This document shows positions 1 to 8,402 of a stretch of 64,000 nucleotides of DNA, piece after piece. A model generated the notes under the pieces. That model was not told the DNA's origin. It worked only from the letters and a program-made list of their open reading frames with translations, and searched no databases. Each line of letters starts with the position of its first letter. Position 1 is the first letter of the stretch. The position numbers were made by a program, and so were the translations under genes. Location of the stretch: positions 186,001 through 250,000 of the forward strand of contig NZ_NESG01000007.1 in assembly GCF_002778275.1 (NCBI RefSeq), in the 5' to 3' direction. This stretch comes from Limnohabitans sp. G3-2. Lineage in GTDB: Bacteria > Pseudomonadota > Gammaproteobacteria > Burkholderiales > Burkholderiaceae_C.

Positions 1-68
1 ATGGGCGTGCGCACGCCTTCGTGCATCCACACATCGGCAAACGCGTTGAAAAATCCTTTGGAGGCCAT
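1..68 (-). CDS. Thiolase family protein, N-terminal fragment
   Basis: Reading leftward from an ATG at 68, 22 codons are open to the window edge, giving a start MASKGFFNAFADVWMHEGVR followed by TP. The D-x-W-x-x-E/D-G-V-R-T-P pattern resembles the beginning of acetyl-CoA acetyltransferases (thiolases). A GAAAG Shine-Dalgarno lies just upstream. It follows the feruloyl-CoA synthase on the same strand after 93 bp, which suits a hydroxycinnamate or fatty-acyl degradation group. Only the first residues are visible, so the family call is tentative and the active-site cysteines cannot be checked. Confidence 0.5.
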   Translation of the reverse strand, partial: MASKGFFNAFADVWMHEGVRTP

Positions 69-161
69 GTGGTTTCTTTCAGTTGTTGCTGGCACGACGC
101 CCTCGTCGCATAAAGGGGTGGCTTGCGCCACCGCGAGCGGGGCGTCGCGCCTGCCGGTCAA

Positions 162-2012
162 TCATTGCGGTTGGACGATGTGCGGCAATGTGCCTTCGTG
201 CAGCGCGGCCACGGTGCTTGCCCGGTGCGAGAGCACTGAGCGTTGGTTGATCGAGCCCTTGTCGGTGATCTCGCCTTTGTCGATGGTGGGCGGCTCGCTC
301 AGCAGGCACAGCCGCGCAATGCGGTTGGCGCTGCCGGTGGCGGTTTGCGCCAATGTGTTCACGATGTCCTGGAATTTGGCCAGCACAGGGGCCGAGGCCA
401 GCACATCCGACAGGGGGGCGTCGGCCGCCAAGCCGCTCAAGGTGCGCACAGCCGGTGTTGGGAAAATCATGGCGCCGACTTCTTTCAAGTTGATGCCGGT
501 CAGCACCGCGTCCTGGATGTAAGGGGCACCGGCTGCAATGATTTTTCCGCGCAAGGGGCCCACGCTCACGAAGGTGCCGGTGGCCAATTTGAAGTCTTCA
601 GCGATGCGGCCGTCGAACTTCAGGCCCAAATGCACATCGTTTTCGTCGATCCATTTGACCGCGTCGCCCGTCTTGAAGAAGCCTTCTTCGTCAAAGGCGC
701 CAGCGGTTTCTTCGGCGTTGCGCCAGTAGCCTGGGGTGATGTTGGGGCCGCGGTAGCGCACCTCGGTTTTGCCTTGCATGGCCACCAGCTTGAGCTCCAG
801 GCCAGGTGTGGGCACACCCAGGTCACCCGCCTGCACAAAGGGGTTGGTCACAAAGATGCCAAAGGGGCCGGATTCGGTCATCCCCAGGCCCGTGCCCATG
901 ACAATGCGCTCGCCCACTTCGCGCTCTTGCGATTCGTAGAGGCTGTCCCAGATGGGTTGCGCCAAAGCGGCACCGGCGTAGAAGAACATCTGAACGCGCG
1001 AGAGCAAGGTTTTGCGCAGCGCATCGTCGGTCTTCATCGCGTTGGCGATGGCTTCAAAGCCTGTGGGCACGTTGAAGTACACCGTGGGTGCGATCTCGCG
1101 CAGGTTGCGCAAGGTCTCGTGCATCAAAGCAGGCGTGGGCTTGCCATCGTCAATGTACAGCGTGCCGCCGTGGAACACGGTCATGCCAAAGTTGTGGTTG
1201 CCGCCAAAGGTGTGGTTCCATGGCAACCAGTCGACCAGCACCAAGTCCTGTTCCGCCAGGACGGGCATGGACTGGGCCATTTGCTGCTGGTTGGCGCACC
1301 ACAGGCGGTTGGTGTTGATGACGGCCTTGGGCAGCTTGGTGGAGCCGCTGGTGAACAAGAACTTGGCAATGGTGTCGGGCCCGGTGGCCGCCATGGCTGC
1401 ATCCACCGCAGCTGTGGCGGGTTCTGCACACAGGTGCTCAAAGGCGGTGACACTTCGGCCGGGCACATGGCCCTCGACCATCACGACTTCCATGTCCTCG
1501 CTCACCGTGGCGGCGATGGCTTTGGCATAACGATCGTCCGAGGCGAACACCAGTCCCGGCGTGACGGTGCTCAGCACATGCTTGAGTTTGTCGTAGTCCA
1601 CGCTGACCAAGGAATACGGGGGCGAGGTGGGCACATAGGGCACGCCGGCCACGAGACAGCCCAAAGCCAGCAAGGCATGTTCCAAGCTGTTTTCACTCAG
1701 GATGACCACCGGCCGCTCGGCACTCAAGCCCCGGTTGATGAGGCTTTGCGCAATGCTGCGTGCTTGGGCCCAAGCCTGTGCATACGTGATGTGCCGCCAC
1801 TGGCCCAAGGTGCCATCGGCGTTCTTCTCGCGCCGCGCCATGAAGCTGTGCTGGGGCTTGGTTTGCGCCCAGTGCTGCAGGCGATCGGTCAGGCGGTCGG
1901 GGAAGGCTTGCAGGTCTTGGTCCGCTTTGAGGTACTGCGTGCCGGACTCACCGCTTTGCAAGTGGACACGGGTCACGCCGAATTTGAGCGGGCGAAATTT
2001 GGGGGCGTTCAT
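162..2012 (-). CDS. fcs: Feruloyl-CoA synthase (acyl-CoA synthetase)
   Basis: A 616-residue ANL-superfamily adenylating enzyme. The AMP-binding P-loop is present as LFTSGSTKLPKAVINTN, a variant of TSGSTGxPKG in which the usual glycine is Lys, a form I associate with feruloyl-CoA synthases. The later motifs GLGMTESGP and FFKTGDAVKW fit the A5 and A7/A8 motifs. It would ligate CoA to ferulate or a related hydroxycinnamate in the cytoplasm. I chose the ATG at 2012 rather than 2105 because CCGGAGACCCGC precedes it and the upstream 31 residues look like non-coding translation. It follows the crotonase gene by 13 bp, so the two are probably co-transcribed. Substrate choice within aryl acids is inferred. 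Confidence 0.8.
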   Translation of the reverse strand: MNAPKFRPLKFGVTRVHLQSGESGTQYLKADQDLQAFPDRLTDRLQHWAQTKPQHSFMARREKNADGTLGQWRHITYAQAWAQARSIAQSLINRGLSAERPVVILSENSLEHALLALGCLVAGVPYVPTSPPYSLVSVDYDKLKHVLSTVTPGLVFASDDRYAKAIAATVSEDMEVVMVEGHVPGRSVTAFEHLCAEPATAAVDAAMAATGPDTIAKFLFTSGSTKLPKAVINTNRLWCANQQQMAQSMPVLAEQDLVLVDWLPWNHTFGGNHNFGMTVFHGGTLYIDDGKPTPALMHETLRNLREIAPTVYFNVPTGFEAIANAMKTDDALRKTLLSRVQMFFYAGAALAQPIWDSLYESQEREVGERIVMGTGLGMTESGPFGIFVTNPFVQAGDLGVPTPGLELKLVAMQGKTEVRYRGPNITPGYWRNAEETAGAFDEEGFFKTGDAVKWIDENDVHLGLKFDGRIAEDFKLATGTFVSVGPLRGKIIAAGAPYIQDAVLTGINLKEVGAMIFPTPAVRTLSGLAADAPLSDVLASAPVLAKFQDIVNTLAQTATGSANRIARLCLLSEPPTIDKGEITDKGSINQRSVLSHRASTVAALHEGTLPHIVQPQ

Positions 2013-2025
2013 GCGGGTCTCCGGT

Positions 2026-2832
2026 TCAGCTTTTTTGCACCTTGGCGGCCTTGCCTTCCAGGAAGGCACGAACGCGGGCTTTGGCTTCTGGCGCGGATTG
2101 GGCAATCGAGGCCATCAAGGCTTCGGTGAACAAGCCGTGGTCAGCGGGTTGTTCGGCGATGCGGGGCAGGGCGTGCGTCAGGGCAAAGTTGGTCAGTGGC
2201 GCGTTGGTGGCAATGCGGGTGGCCAACTCGATGGCCTTGGCCAATGCCGTGCCCGTGGGCACGAGGTATTGCGCCAAACCCACGCGCTCACCGTCTTGTG
2301 CGTTGTACACGCGGCCCGTGAGCATCATGTCGGTCATGCGGGCTGCGCCGATCAACTTGGGCACACGCACCGAGCCACCGCCGCCCACGAAAATGCCGCG
2401 TGTGCCTTCGGGCAGGGCGTAAAAAGTGCTCTCGTCGGCCACGCGGATGTGGCTGGCGCTGGCCAGTTCCAGGCCGCCGCCCACCACAGCCCCATGCAAA
2501 GCCGCCACCACAGGCACGCGCCCTTGCTCCACGGCGTTCAGCGCCACGTGCCAACTGCGGGAATGGTGGATGCCTTCTCCGGCGTCGCGCTCTTTCAACT
2601 CTGACAAATCCAGGCCGGCGCAAAAGTGGTCGCCCTCGCCGTGGATCACGGCGGCACCCGCTTCGGGCGGCAGGTTCTGGAACACATCGCGCAGCGCTTC
2701 GATCAGGCCATCGTTCAAGGCATTGCGCTTGGCCGGACGGCACAGGCGGACCACGGCGACGGCCCCTTGCATGTCCAAAGCCACGCCGTTGGCGGCAGCA
2801 CGTTCGAGGATAGGGTGGTGGGTGTGGGTCAT
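2026..2832 (-). CDS. Enoyl-CoA hydratase/isomerase (crotonase) family protein
   Basis: A 268-residue crotonase-fold enzyme. The oxyanion-hole segments HFCAGLDLSEL and the later GAVVGGGLELASA are clear, and a glutamate in LPEGTRGIFVG sits where crotonases place a catalytic acid. Next to an fcs-type gene it may hydrate or cleave feruloyl-CoA or another hydroxycinnamoyl-CoA, but it does not obviously match classical feruloyl-CoA hydratase/lyase, so a beta-oxidation role is equally possible. An alternative in-frame ATG at 2868 would add 12 residues; MTHTHH at 2832 is the more natural start. A palindrome at 2872-2888 sits just upstream and could be its operator. Confidence 0.75.
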   Translation of the reverse strand: MTHTHHPILERAAANGVALDMQGAVAVVRLCRPAKRNALNDGLIEALRDVFQNLPPEAGAAVIHGEGDHFCAGLDLSELKERDAGEGIHHSRSWHVALNAVEQGRVPVVAALHGAVVGGGLELASASHIRVADESTFYALPEGTRGIFVGGGGSVRVPKLIGAARMTDMMLTGRVYNAQDGERVGLAQYLVPTGTALAKAIELATRIATNAPLTNFALTHALPRIAEQPADHGLFTEALMASIAQSAPEAKARVRAFLEGKAAKVQKS

Positions 2833-2871
2833 CGCAAGCGCTTTCAGCAGACCTGACCCGAAGGCCAAGAA

Positions 2872-2888
2872 GGTTATTATTGATAACC
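2872..2888. promoter_or_regulatory. Perfect inverted repeat upstream of crotonase/fcs (possible MarR-type operator)
   Basis: GGTTAT-N5-ATAACC is a perfect 6+6 bp palindrome in the AT-rich gap between the leftward crotonase-fcs operon and the rightward amidohydrolase. Hydroxycinnamate-degradation operons are often controlled by MarR-family repressors that bind short palindromes of this kind. No such regulator gene is in view, so the assignment is inference. Confidence 0.35.
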
Positions 2889-3079
2889 ATATTGTGATCA
2901 GCCGATGGCCATTTGCTGCTTGGTGTTTTCCCTAGGGTTGGCGTGCTTCACCGTTGGCGTGTCCCATTGGGAGCGCGGGCATGTCGATCTCCAGGCCTTG
3001 GGCGGGGTGGTCTTGCCTGTGACCTGGGTGTGGCCCGCGATCGGCTATCGTTCAGCCTTATTTGCTGCGGAAGAGCCCC

Positions 3080-3952
3080 ATGAAACACGAAGACCTGGTC
3101 GCCATCGACATCCACACCCACGCCGAAGTGAGCTGCTGGAACCCCTTTGACAACTACGGCGAGGAATACGACCGCGCCGCCGACAAGTTCTTTGGCAGCA
3201 ACCGCCGCCCGACCATCGAAGAGACGGTGAAGTACTACCGCGAGCGCAAGATCGGCCTGGTCATGTTCACGGTGGACAGCGAATCGCAGCTGGGGCGCAG
3301 GCGCATCCCCAACGAAGAGATCGCCAAGGCCGCACGCGAGAACAGCGACATGATGATCGCGTTCGCCAGCATCGACCCGCACAAGGGCAAGATGGGTGCA
3401 CGCGAAGCCGAGCGCTTGATCCAAGAAGAGGGCATCAAGGGTTTCAAGTTCCACCCGACGGTGCAGGGCTACCACCCCTACGACAAGATGGCCTGGCCCA
3501 TCTACGAGGTGATCAACCATTACAAAATGCCCGCGATTTTTCACACCGGGCACAGCGGCATTGGCTCGGGCATGCGCTGCGGCGGCGGCTTGCGCTTGGC
3601 CTACAGCAACCCCATGCACCTCGATGACGTGGCGATCGACTGGCCCGACATGCAGATCGTGATGGCTCACCCGAGCTTCCCGTGGCAAGACGAGGCTTTG
3701 AGTGTGGCCACGCACAAGCCCAATGTGTGGCTCGATCTGTCAGGCTGGAGCCCCAAGTACTTTCCCAAGCAACTCATCCAATACGCCAACACCTTGCTCA
3801 AAGACCGCGTCTTGTTTGGCAGCGATTACCCGCTGATCACGCCCGAGCGCTGGATGAAAGACTTTGAGGTGGCCGGCTTCAAACCCGAGGTGATGCCGGG
3901 CATTTTGAAGGGCAATGCGATCCGTTTGTTGGGGCTGGACAAGGCCGCTTGA
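3080..3952 (+). CDS. Amidohydrolase family protein (ACMSD-like)
   Basis: A 290-residue metal-dependent hydrolase or decarboxylase of the amidohydrolase-2 family. The HxH metal motif is at residues 12-14 (DIHTHAE). A mid-protein histidine lies in FHTGHSGIG, another in VMAHPSFPW, and the late aspartate in LFGSDYPLI, in the order usual for this superfamily. The family includes carboxymuconate-semialdehyde decarboxylase and aromatic-acid decarboxylases, so a role in aromatic catabolism fits the adjacent fcs genes, but the substrate cannot be read from sequence. I chose the ATG at 3080, preceded by GGAAGAG, over an upstream TTG at 3062. It diverges from the crotonase gene across a 247-bp gap. Confidence 0.75.
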   Translation: MKHEDLVAIDIHTHAEVSCWNPFDNYGEEYDRAADKFFGSNRRPTIEETVKYYRERKIGLVMFTVDSESQLGRRRIPNEEIAKAARENSDMMIAFASIDPHKGKMGAREAERLIQEEGIKGFKFHPTVQGYHPYDKMAWPIYEVINHYKMPAIFHTGHSGIGSGMRCGGGLRLAYSNPMHLDDVAIDWPDMQIVMAHPSFPWQDEALSVATHKPNVWLDLSGWSPKYFPKQLIQYANTLLKDRVLFGSDYPLITPERWMKDFEVAGFKPEVMPGILKGNAIRLLGLDKAA

Positions 3953-3977
3953 CTCTGAGCGTTGCGCGGGCCAGGCC

Positions 3978-5330
3978 TCAGCGCGCGCCCCACGGGGTGA
4001 GTTTGACGGCGGCTGCGGTGACCACGCCATAAAGCACCATGGCCACGGCCACCAGCCCATAAAACTGATCGGCGCTGCCTTGGTGCTGGGAGAGCCCATA
4101 ACCCACCCCCGCCACCAGCACCAGGCGCACCGTGCCCGCCAGCACGGGCCCGATGACCTGACCAGCGCCCTGCGAAGCAAAGTACAAGGTCAAGCCCAGG
4201 CCAAAAAATGGAAAAGCCGGCCCAGCGGTCACCAGGTATTGCCGGGCAAAACCCAGCACCACTTCGTCTTGAGTGAACAGCCTGGCCCACAGATCAGGGG
4301 CCAGTGTCACCACGGCCCCGATCACCGCCAAATTGAGAGCCGACACAGCGCCCGCCACCCAGGCGACTTGCCGCGCACGGTCCACATGGCCTGCGCCCAT
4401 GGCCATGCCCACCATGGGCACAGAGGCCACACCGATGCCAAAGGCAATGGGGATGAGCAAAAACTCCAGGCGCTGACCAATGCCGTAACCGGCCAAGGCT
4501 TCGGTGCCCAGCTGGGCCAGAAGTGCGGTAAATATCAAAACGGCCAACACCGATTGCACGGGCGATAAACAAGCTATGGCACCCACTTTGAGGATGTCAG
4601 CGAACACACGGCGCTGTATTTTGAAGGCCTGCAGGGGGAGTGTGAGGCGGCCTTGACCGGTGATCAGGTACCAGAGGAAATAAGCCACACCAGCCGCCGT
4701 GGCGATGATGTGGCCCCACGCCACGCCCACCATGCCCATGGCGGGCACAGGCCCTGCGCCCAGAGACAGCACCCCGCCCAAAATGATTTGCAGGGCCGAG
4801 GTGAGCATCAACGCGATGGAGGGCGTGCGCATATTGCCCGTGCCGCGCAGCACCGAGGCCAAGGTGTTGATGAGCCACACCCATAGGGCGCCACTGAAAA
4901 GGACCAGGCCGTAAGCGTTCGCTTCAAGCAAAACGGCGTCTCGCCCGCCCAAAAGTTGGTAAAGCCATGGCCCCCAGACCACAAAAAGGGCGCTGTAGAC
5001 CAGACCAGAAGCCACACCAATCAGCAAGGCATGCTGCAACAAGGTTTGCGCACGCGGCACGTCGGACGCGCCCAGCGCCCGGCTGATGGCGGCAGACACC
5101 CCGCCCCCCATGGCCCCGGCCGACATCATCTGGGTGAGCATGGCGAAGGGGAAGACCAGCGCCATGGCCGCCAAAGGGGCGGTGCCCAAGCGGCCCACGT
5201 AATAGGTCTCGGCGATGCCCACCAGCACCGTCATGACCATCGCCAGCACATTGGGTGCGGACAAGCGCAGCAAGGTGGGCAAGATGGGCGCGGTCAGCAG
5301 GCGCTGCAGATCGTTGGAAGCTGGGGTCAT
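3978..5330 (-). CDS. MATE family efflux transporter
   Basis: A 450-residue integral membrane protein with about twelve hydrophobic segments in two similar halves. The motif region LTAPILPTLLRLSAPNVLAM at the N terminus and the repeated GxxxA-rich helices match multidrug and toxic compound extrusion (MATE/NorM/DinF) proteins, which export cationic compounds in exchange for Na+ or H+. The first 60 residues of the longest open frame are arginine- and proline-rich and do not look like this family, so I place the start at the ATG at 5330. It is convergent with the amidohydrolase (25 bp apart). Substrate unknown. Confidence 0.8.
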   Translation of the reverse strand: MTPASNDLQRLLTAPILPTLLRLSAPNVLAMVMTVLVGIAETYYVGRLGTAPLAAMALVFPFAMLTQMMSAGAMGGGVSAAISRALGASDVPRAQTLLQHALLIGVASGLVYSALFVVWGPWLYQLLGGRDAVLLEANAYGLVLFSGALWVWLINTLASVLRGTGNMRTPSIALMLTSALQIILGGVLSLGAGPVPAMGMVGVAWGHIIATAAGVAYFLWYLITGQGRLTLPLQAFKIQRRVFADILKVGAIACLSPVQSVLAVLIFTALLAQLGTEALAGYGIGQRLEFLLIPIAFGIGVASVPMVGMAMGAGHVDRARQVAWVAGAVSALNLAVIGAVVTLAPDLWARLFTQDEVVLGFARQYLVTAGPAFPFFGLGLTLYFASQGAGQVIGPVLAGTVRLVLVAGVGYGLSQHQGSADQFYGLVAVAMVLYGVVTAAAVKLTPWGAR

Positions 5331-5368
5331 GCGCCGATCATGGCCTCGGCCTTGCGTCCTGTCAGGAT

Positions 5369-5710
5369 TTAGGCGACAGCCGCTGCGGGCGGCGGTGCTT
5401 GCAGCAGCTGGTCCATGGGCCAGTTGAGCAATTCGGCCAGGCGGCACACCACCCAACGTGCTTCGACAGGCGACACCACAGAAGGCTCGGTGAGCAAGCC
5501 CAACTCGCATTGCGTCAGCACCAGCTCTTCGGTGATGCCCAAGGTGAACTGCATGTTGGCCGCTTTCTCGGTGAGCAGGTTGGCCAAGTCTTCACACAGC
5601 TCGTAGCGCTGGGCCATCTCCCGCAGGCTGATGCTGGGTTTGACCTTGCCCGGCGGCACATAAAGCGCCGTGAAACTCTCCGGCAAATACAGCTGGTTGT
5701 CGTCGCTCAT
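5369..5710 (-). CDS. Conserved small protein of unknown function
   Basis: A 113-residue soluble protein beginning MSDDNQLYLPESF. It is rich in leucine and glutamate and is predicted mainly helical, with a segment (residues about 28-70) that could fold as a small helical bundle, ending in a proline/alanine tail. I recognise no catalytic motif, signal peptide or membrane segment. It is separated by only 6 bp from the zinc-ribbon gene upstream on the same strand, so they are likely co-transcribed. I do not assign a function. Confidence 0.6.
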   Translation of the reverse strand: MSDDNQLYLPESFTALYVPPGKVKPSISLREMAQRYELCEDLANLLTEKAANMQFTLGITEELVLTQCELGLLTEPSVVSPVEARWVVCRLAELLNWPMDQLLQAPPPAAAVA

Positions 5711-5716
5711 GGCGGA

Positions 5717-6055
5717 TCAGGCTTTTTTGACGAATTCGGTTTTCAGCTGCATGGGCCCAAACCCCTCCACCTTGCAATCGATGTCGTGGTCACCGTCGAT
5801 CAGACGGATGTTTTTGACCTTGGTGCCCACCTTGACCACGGCAGACGACCCCTTGATCTTCAGGTCCTTCACCAAGGTCACGCTGTCACCGTCTTGCAGC
5901 ACGTTGCCATGGGCATCTTTCCAGACTTTGGCCACTTCAGCCGCTGCAGCTTCGGCAGGGTGCCATTCGTGCCCGCAACTGGGGCAGATCAACAGGTTGC
6001 CGTCTGGGTAGGTGTACGCGTCGTGGCATTGGGGGCAGGGCGGCAAGGTGCTCAT
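5717..6055 (-). CDS. yjdM: Zinc-ribbon protein of the PhnA/YjdM family
   Basis: A 112-residue protein with an N-terminal zinc ribbon (C7, C10, C24, C27 in CPQCHDAY and ICPSCGHEW) followed by a small beta-rich C-terminal domain containing [20 protein letters not shown]. This arrangement and the length match the PhnA/YjdM family, historically named for phosphonate metabolism but without a demonstrated enzymatic role in most species. It is first of a two-gene unit with the 113-residue protein downstream and diverges from the ABC exporter at 6162. Confidence 0.8.
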   Translation of the reverse strand: MSTLPPCPQCHDAYTYPDGNLLICPSCGHEWHPAEAAAAEVAKVWKDAHGNVLQDGDSVTLVKDLKIKGSSAVVKVGTKVKNIRLIDGDHDIDCKVEGFGPMQLKTEFVKKA

Positions 6056-6161
6056 GGGGAAACTTCTCTTGAAAACCCGATTGTCGTCGCCAAAAGCTGC
6101 GAAATGGGGCTGGTGCTTTTGACGTTATGCTTCACGCGACTGTTTTTTATCCTTTGTTGAC

Positions 6162-7922
6162 ATGGCCACCACCCCCAAATCGCTCACCGGTCTTGCCCCA
6201 TTTCTCAAGCCCTACCGCGTGGCCATGGGCTTTGCCGCTGTGTTCTTATTGCTGGCGGCAGGCACCACCTTGGCCTTTCCCTGGGTTCTGCGCCAGTTGA
6301 TTGACCAAGGCCTGGCCAGCGGTGCCACGGCCGAGCAGCTGTCGGGCAATTTTTTGCAGTTGTTTCTGGTGGCGGCCGCTTTGGCGGTGTTTTCTGCAGG
6401 GCGTTACTACACCGTGAGCTGGTTGGGCGAGCGCATCACGGGCGACCTGCGCAACGCGGTGTATGGCCATGTGCTCCAGCAAAGCCCGGCTTTTTTTGAA
6501 ACCACGCAATCGGGCGAGGTGCTCTCTCGCCTGACCAACGACACGACCTTGGTTCAAACCGTCGTGGGTTCCTCTTTTTCGATGGGACTGCGCAACCTGG
6601 TCATGGGCGCAGGCGCCCTGATCATGCTGGTGTGGACCAACCCGGTGCTCATGCTGCAGGTGGTCGCGGTGCTGGCCGCTGTGATTTTCCCCAGCGTCTA
6701 TTTGGGCCGGCGCGTGCGCCGTCTGTCCCGCGCCAACCAAGACCGTGTGGCCGATTCGAGCGCCATCGCGTCCGAGGTGCTCAACGCCATCAGCGTGGTT
6801 CAAAGTTACACCGCCGAGGGCCGTGAGACCCGTCGTTTTGTGGAATCGACGGCGCGTGCCCTGGGTACGGCACTGGGCCGCATCCGCGCGCGGGCCGTGC
6901 TGGTGGGTTTCATCATCATGGCCTCGAGCGCCGTTTTGCTTTGGGGCCTTTACATGGGCACCCTGGCTGTGCGTGCGGGCACCAGCACCGCCGGCCAACT
7001 GGGCGAGACGGTCTTTTATGTCATCTTGCTGGCCAGCGCATTTGCGGTCCTGGGTGAGGTCTATGGCGACTTGTTGCGCGCCGCCGGCGCGACCGAGCGC
7101 TTGATGGAGTTGCTGCACACCGAGTCCAACCTCAAGATCGCGGCCCAGCCCCAACAAGCCCCCTGGCCGCAGGGCGGATCGTCTTTGCTGCTGGAGTCGG
7201 TGCGCTTTCATTACCCCTCGCGTCCCGACACCTGGGCGCTGGACCAACTCAGTGGACAGATCCATCCGGGCCAGACGGTGGCGGTGGTGGGGCCCAGTGG
7301 TGCAGGCAAAACCACTTTGTTCGATTTGCTGATGCGCTTTCACGATCCGCAGACGGGTCGCATCGTGCTGGACGGGGTGCCGATCGACCAAATGGGCCTG
7401 CATGCCTTGCGCGAGCGCATGGCCATCGTGCCGCAAGAGCCGGTTATTTTTTCGGGCACGGTGATCGAGAACATCCGCTATGGCCGCCCAGACGCCAGTC
7501 TGCAAGACGTGCACGCCGCAGCCGAAGCGGCTCATGCGCAAGAGTTCATCCGCGAGTTGCCCGAGGGCTTTGACACCTATTTGGGGGATCGGGGGGTGCG
7601 TTTGTCGGGCGGTCAACGCCAGCGCATCGCGATTGCACGGGCCATTTTGAAGAACCCGCCGCTTTTGCTGCTGGACGAAGCCACCAGCGCGCTCGATGCG
7701 CAAAGCGAAAAAATGGTGCAAGCGGCACTGGACAAAGCCATGGTGGGCCGCACCACGCTGGTCATTGCGCACCGCCTGGCTACGGTGCAGCGCGCCGATG
7801 TGATCTGGGTTTTGGAGCGTGGGCGTCTCATGGAGCAAGGCACCCACGCTGAACTGCAAGCCAAGGGTGGGCTTTACGCCAGCCTGGCGGCCTTGCAGTT
7901 CAATGCCGGATCACCCGTCTGA
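6162..7922 (+). CDS. ABC exporter, fused membrane and ATPase domains (MsbA-like)
   Basis: A 586-residue half-transporter with six membrane helices in residues 1-310 followed by a nucleotide-binding domain. Walker A GPSGAGKTT is near residue 377, the signature LSGGQRQRIAIARA follows, and Walker B LLLLDEATSALD and the switch histidine in VIAHRL are intact. Such proteins work as homodimers that flip lipid or lipophilic drugs across the inner membrane. It lies between the accessory left flank and the photosynthesis cluster and shows no link to phototrophy. No strong Shine-Dalgarno precedes the chosen ATG, which nevertheless gives the family's normal N terminus. Confidence 0.85.
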   Translation: MATTPKSLTGLAPFLKPYRVAMGFAAVFLLLAAGTTLAFPWVLRQLIDQGLASGATAEQLSGNFLQLFLVAAALAVFSAGRYYTVSWLGERITGDLRNAVYGHVLQQSPAFFETTQSGEVLSRLTNDTTLVQTVVGSSFSMGLRNLVMGAGALIMLVWTNPVLMLQVVAVLAAVIFPSVYLGRRVRRLSRANQDRVADSSAIASEVLNAISVVQSYTAEGRETRRFVESTARALGTALGRIRARAVLVGFIIMASSAVLLWGLYMGTLAVRAGTSTAGQLGETVFYVILLASAFAVLGEVYGDLLRAAGATERLMELLHTESNLKIAAQPQQAPWPQGGSSLLLESVRFHYPSRPDTWALDQLSGQIHPGQTVAVVGPSGAGKTTLFDLLMRFHDPQTGRIVLDGVPIDQMGLHALRERMAIVPQEPVIFSGTVIENIRYGRPDASLQDVHAAAEAAHAQEFIRELPEGFDTYLGDRGVRLSGGQRQRIAIARAILKNPPLLLLDEATSALDAQSEKMVQAALDKAMVGRTTLVIAHRLATVQRADVIWVLERGRLMEQGTHAELQAKGGLYASLAALQFNAGSPV

Positions 7923-7948
7923 AGGGGTTGGGGCCAAAGCGGCCAGCA

Positions 7949-7976
7949 GGCTGCGGGCTGCGGGCTGCGGGCTGCG
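7949..7976. repeat. 7-bp tandem repeat, four copies
   Basis: GGCTGCG is repeated four times head to tail in the 119-bp gap between the ABC exporter and the small membrane protein on the other strand. It lies just after the exporter stop codon. No function is apparent; copy number could vary between strains. Confidence 0.6.
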
Positions 7977-8041
7977 ACATCACCCCGCGAACCTGCGCAA
8001 ACCCCTGCCCAGCGCTGTGCGGGCCGGGTGCCCCCCTGCCA

Positions 8042-8230
8042 CTACGGTTTTTGGCTGAGATCGGGCGTCTCTTGACCTGACTCTGCCAGCTGCGCCTTCG
8101 CCTCTTGCGCGGCCTTTTCACGCGCCCTTTGTTGGCGCGTTTGTTCTTGCGCCTTGCGCACATCGTGCATTTGCCAGAAGGCAAACAGGAACACCAAGCC
8201 AAAAATACCCAGTTCCATCCAAATTCCCAT
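8042..8230 (-). CDS. Small single-helix membrane protein, divergent from crtE
   Basis: A 62-residue protein starting MGIWMELGIFGLVFLF, with one membrane helix (residues about 5-20) and a long, charged, glutamine/alanine-rich cytoplasmic tail likely to form a coiled coil. An AGGAG Shine-Dalgarno precedes the ATG at 8230, which I prefer to an upstream in-frame start at 8317 that would put basic residues before the helix. The gene faces away from crtE and shares its 170-bp intergenic region, including two PpsR-type sites. I do not recognise the family; a link to photosynthesis is only positional. Confidence 0.55.
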   Translation of the reverse strand: MGIWMELGIFGLVFLFAFWQMHDVRKAQEQTRQQRAREKAAQEAKAQLAESGQETPDLSQKP

Positions 8231-8275
8231 GGGATTGCTCCTGTTGTCGTGGCCCTTGGCCAACACCGCCGAGAT

Positions 8276-8301
8276 TTTGCGCGCAAGTGCAGGCGCGCAA
8301 A
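8276..8301. repeat. Perfect 9-bp inverted repeat in the crtE upstream region
   Basis: TTTGCGCGC and GCGCGCAAA flank an 8-bp loop. It sits between the divergent 62-residue protein and the first PpsR-type site. No T-tract follows on either strand, so it does not look like a terminator; an operator or mRNA leader hairpin is possible. Confidence 0.4.
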
Positions 8302-8311
8302 TGCGGGTTTG

Positions 8312-8329
8312 TGTCAATACATGTTGACA
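8312..8329. promoter_or_regulatory. PpsR/CrtJ-type operator 1 of crtE
   Basis: TGTCAATACATGTTGACA fits TGT-N12-ACA and is a near-perfect palindrome. Its right half supplies TTGACA, the apparent -35 of the crtE promoter. Confidence 0.85.
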
Positions 8330-8351
8330 GTGCTTTGAATCAGGTTACATT
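8324..8351 (+). promoter_or_regulatory. Sigma-70-type promoter for crtE
   Basis: TTGACA (8324-8329), a 16-bp spacer and TACATT (8346-8351). The -35 lies inside PpsR operator 1 and operator 2 lies just downstream of the -10, an arrangement suited to repression by a dimer or tetramer of PpsR. Confidence 0.6.
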
Positions 8352-8363
8352 TACACCCATGCC

Positions 8364-8381
8364 TGTCAGCTTGGGTTGACA
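8364..8381. promoter_or_regulatory. PpsR/CrtJ-type operator 2 of crtE
   Basis: TGTCAGCTTGGGTTGACA fits TGT-N12-ACA. It lies 52 bp (about five helical turns) from operator 1, between the -10 box and the crtE start codon. Confidence 0.8.
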
Positions 8382-8402
8382 GGCCGTCCCTCCGGAGGTC
8401 CC

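Noticed and set aside
117..132. GGTGGC-TTGC-GCCACC hairpin after fcs as a terminator
   Set aside because: No T-run follows on the minus strand, so termination is not supported.
243..2129. 628-codon plus-strand open frame
   Set aside because: It lies antisense over the feruloyl-CoA synthase gene; its product is His/Gly/Gln-rich with no family features, as expected for a shadow frame in high-G+C DNA.
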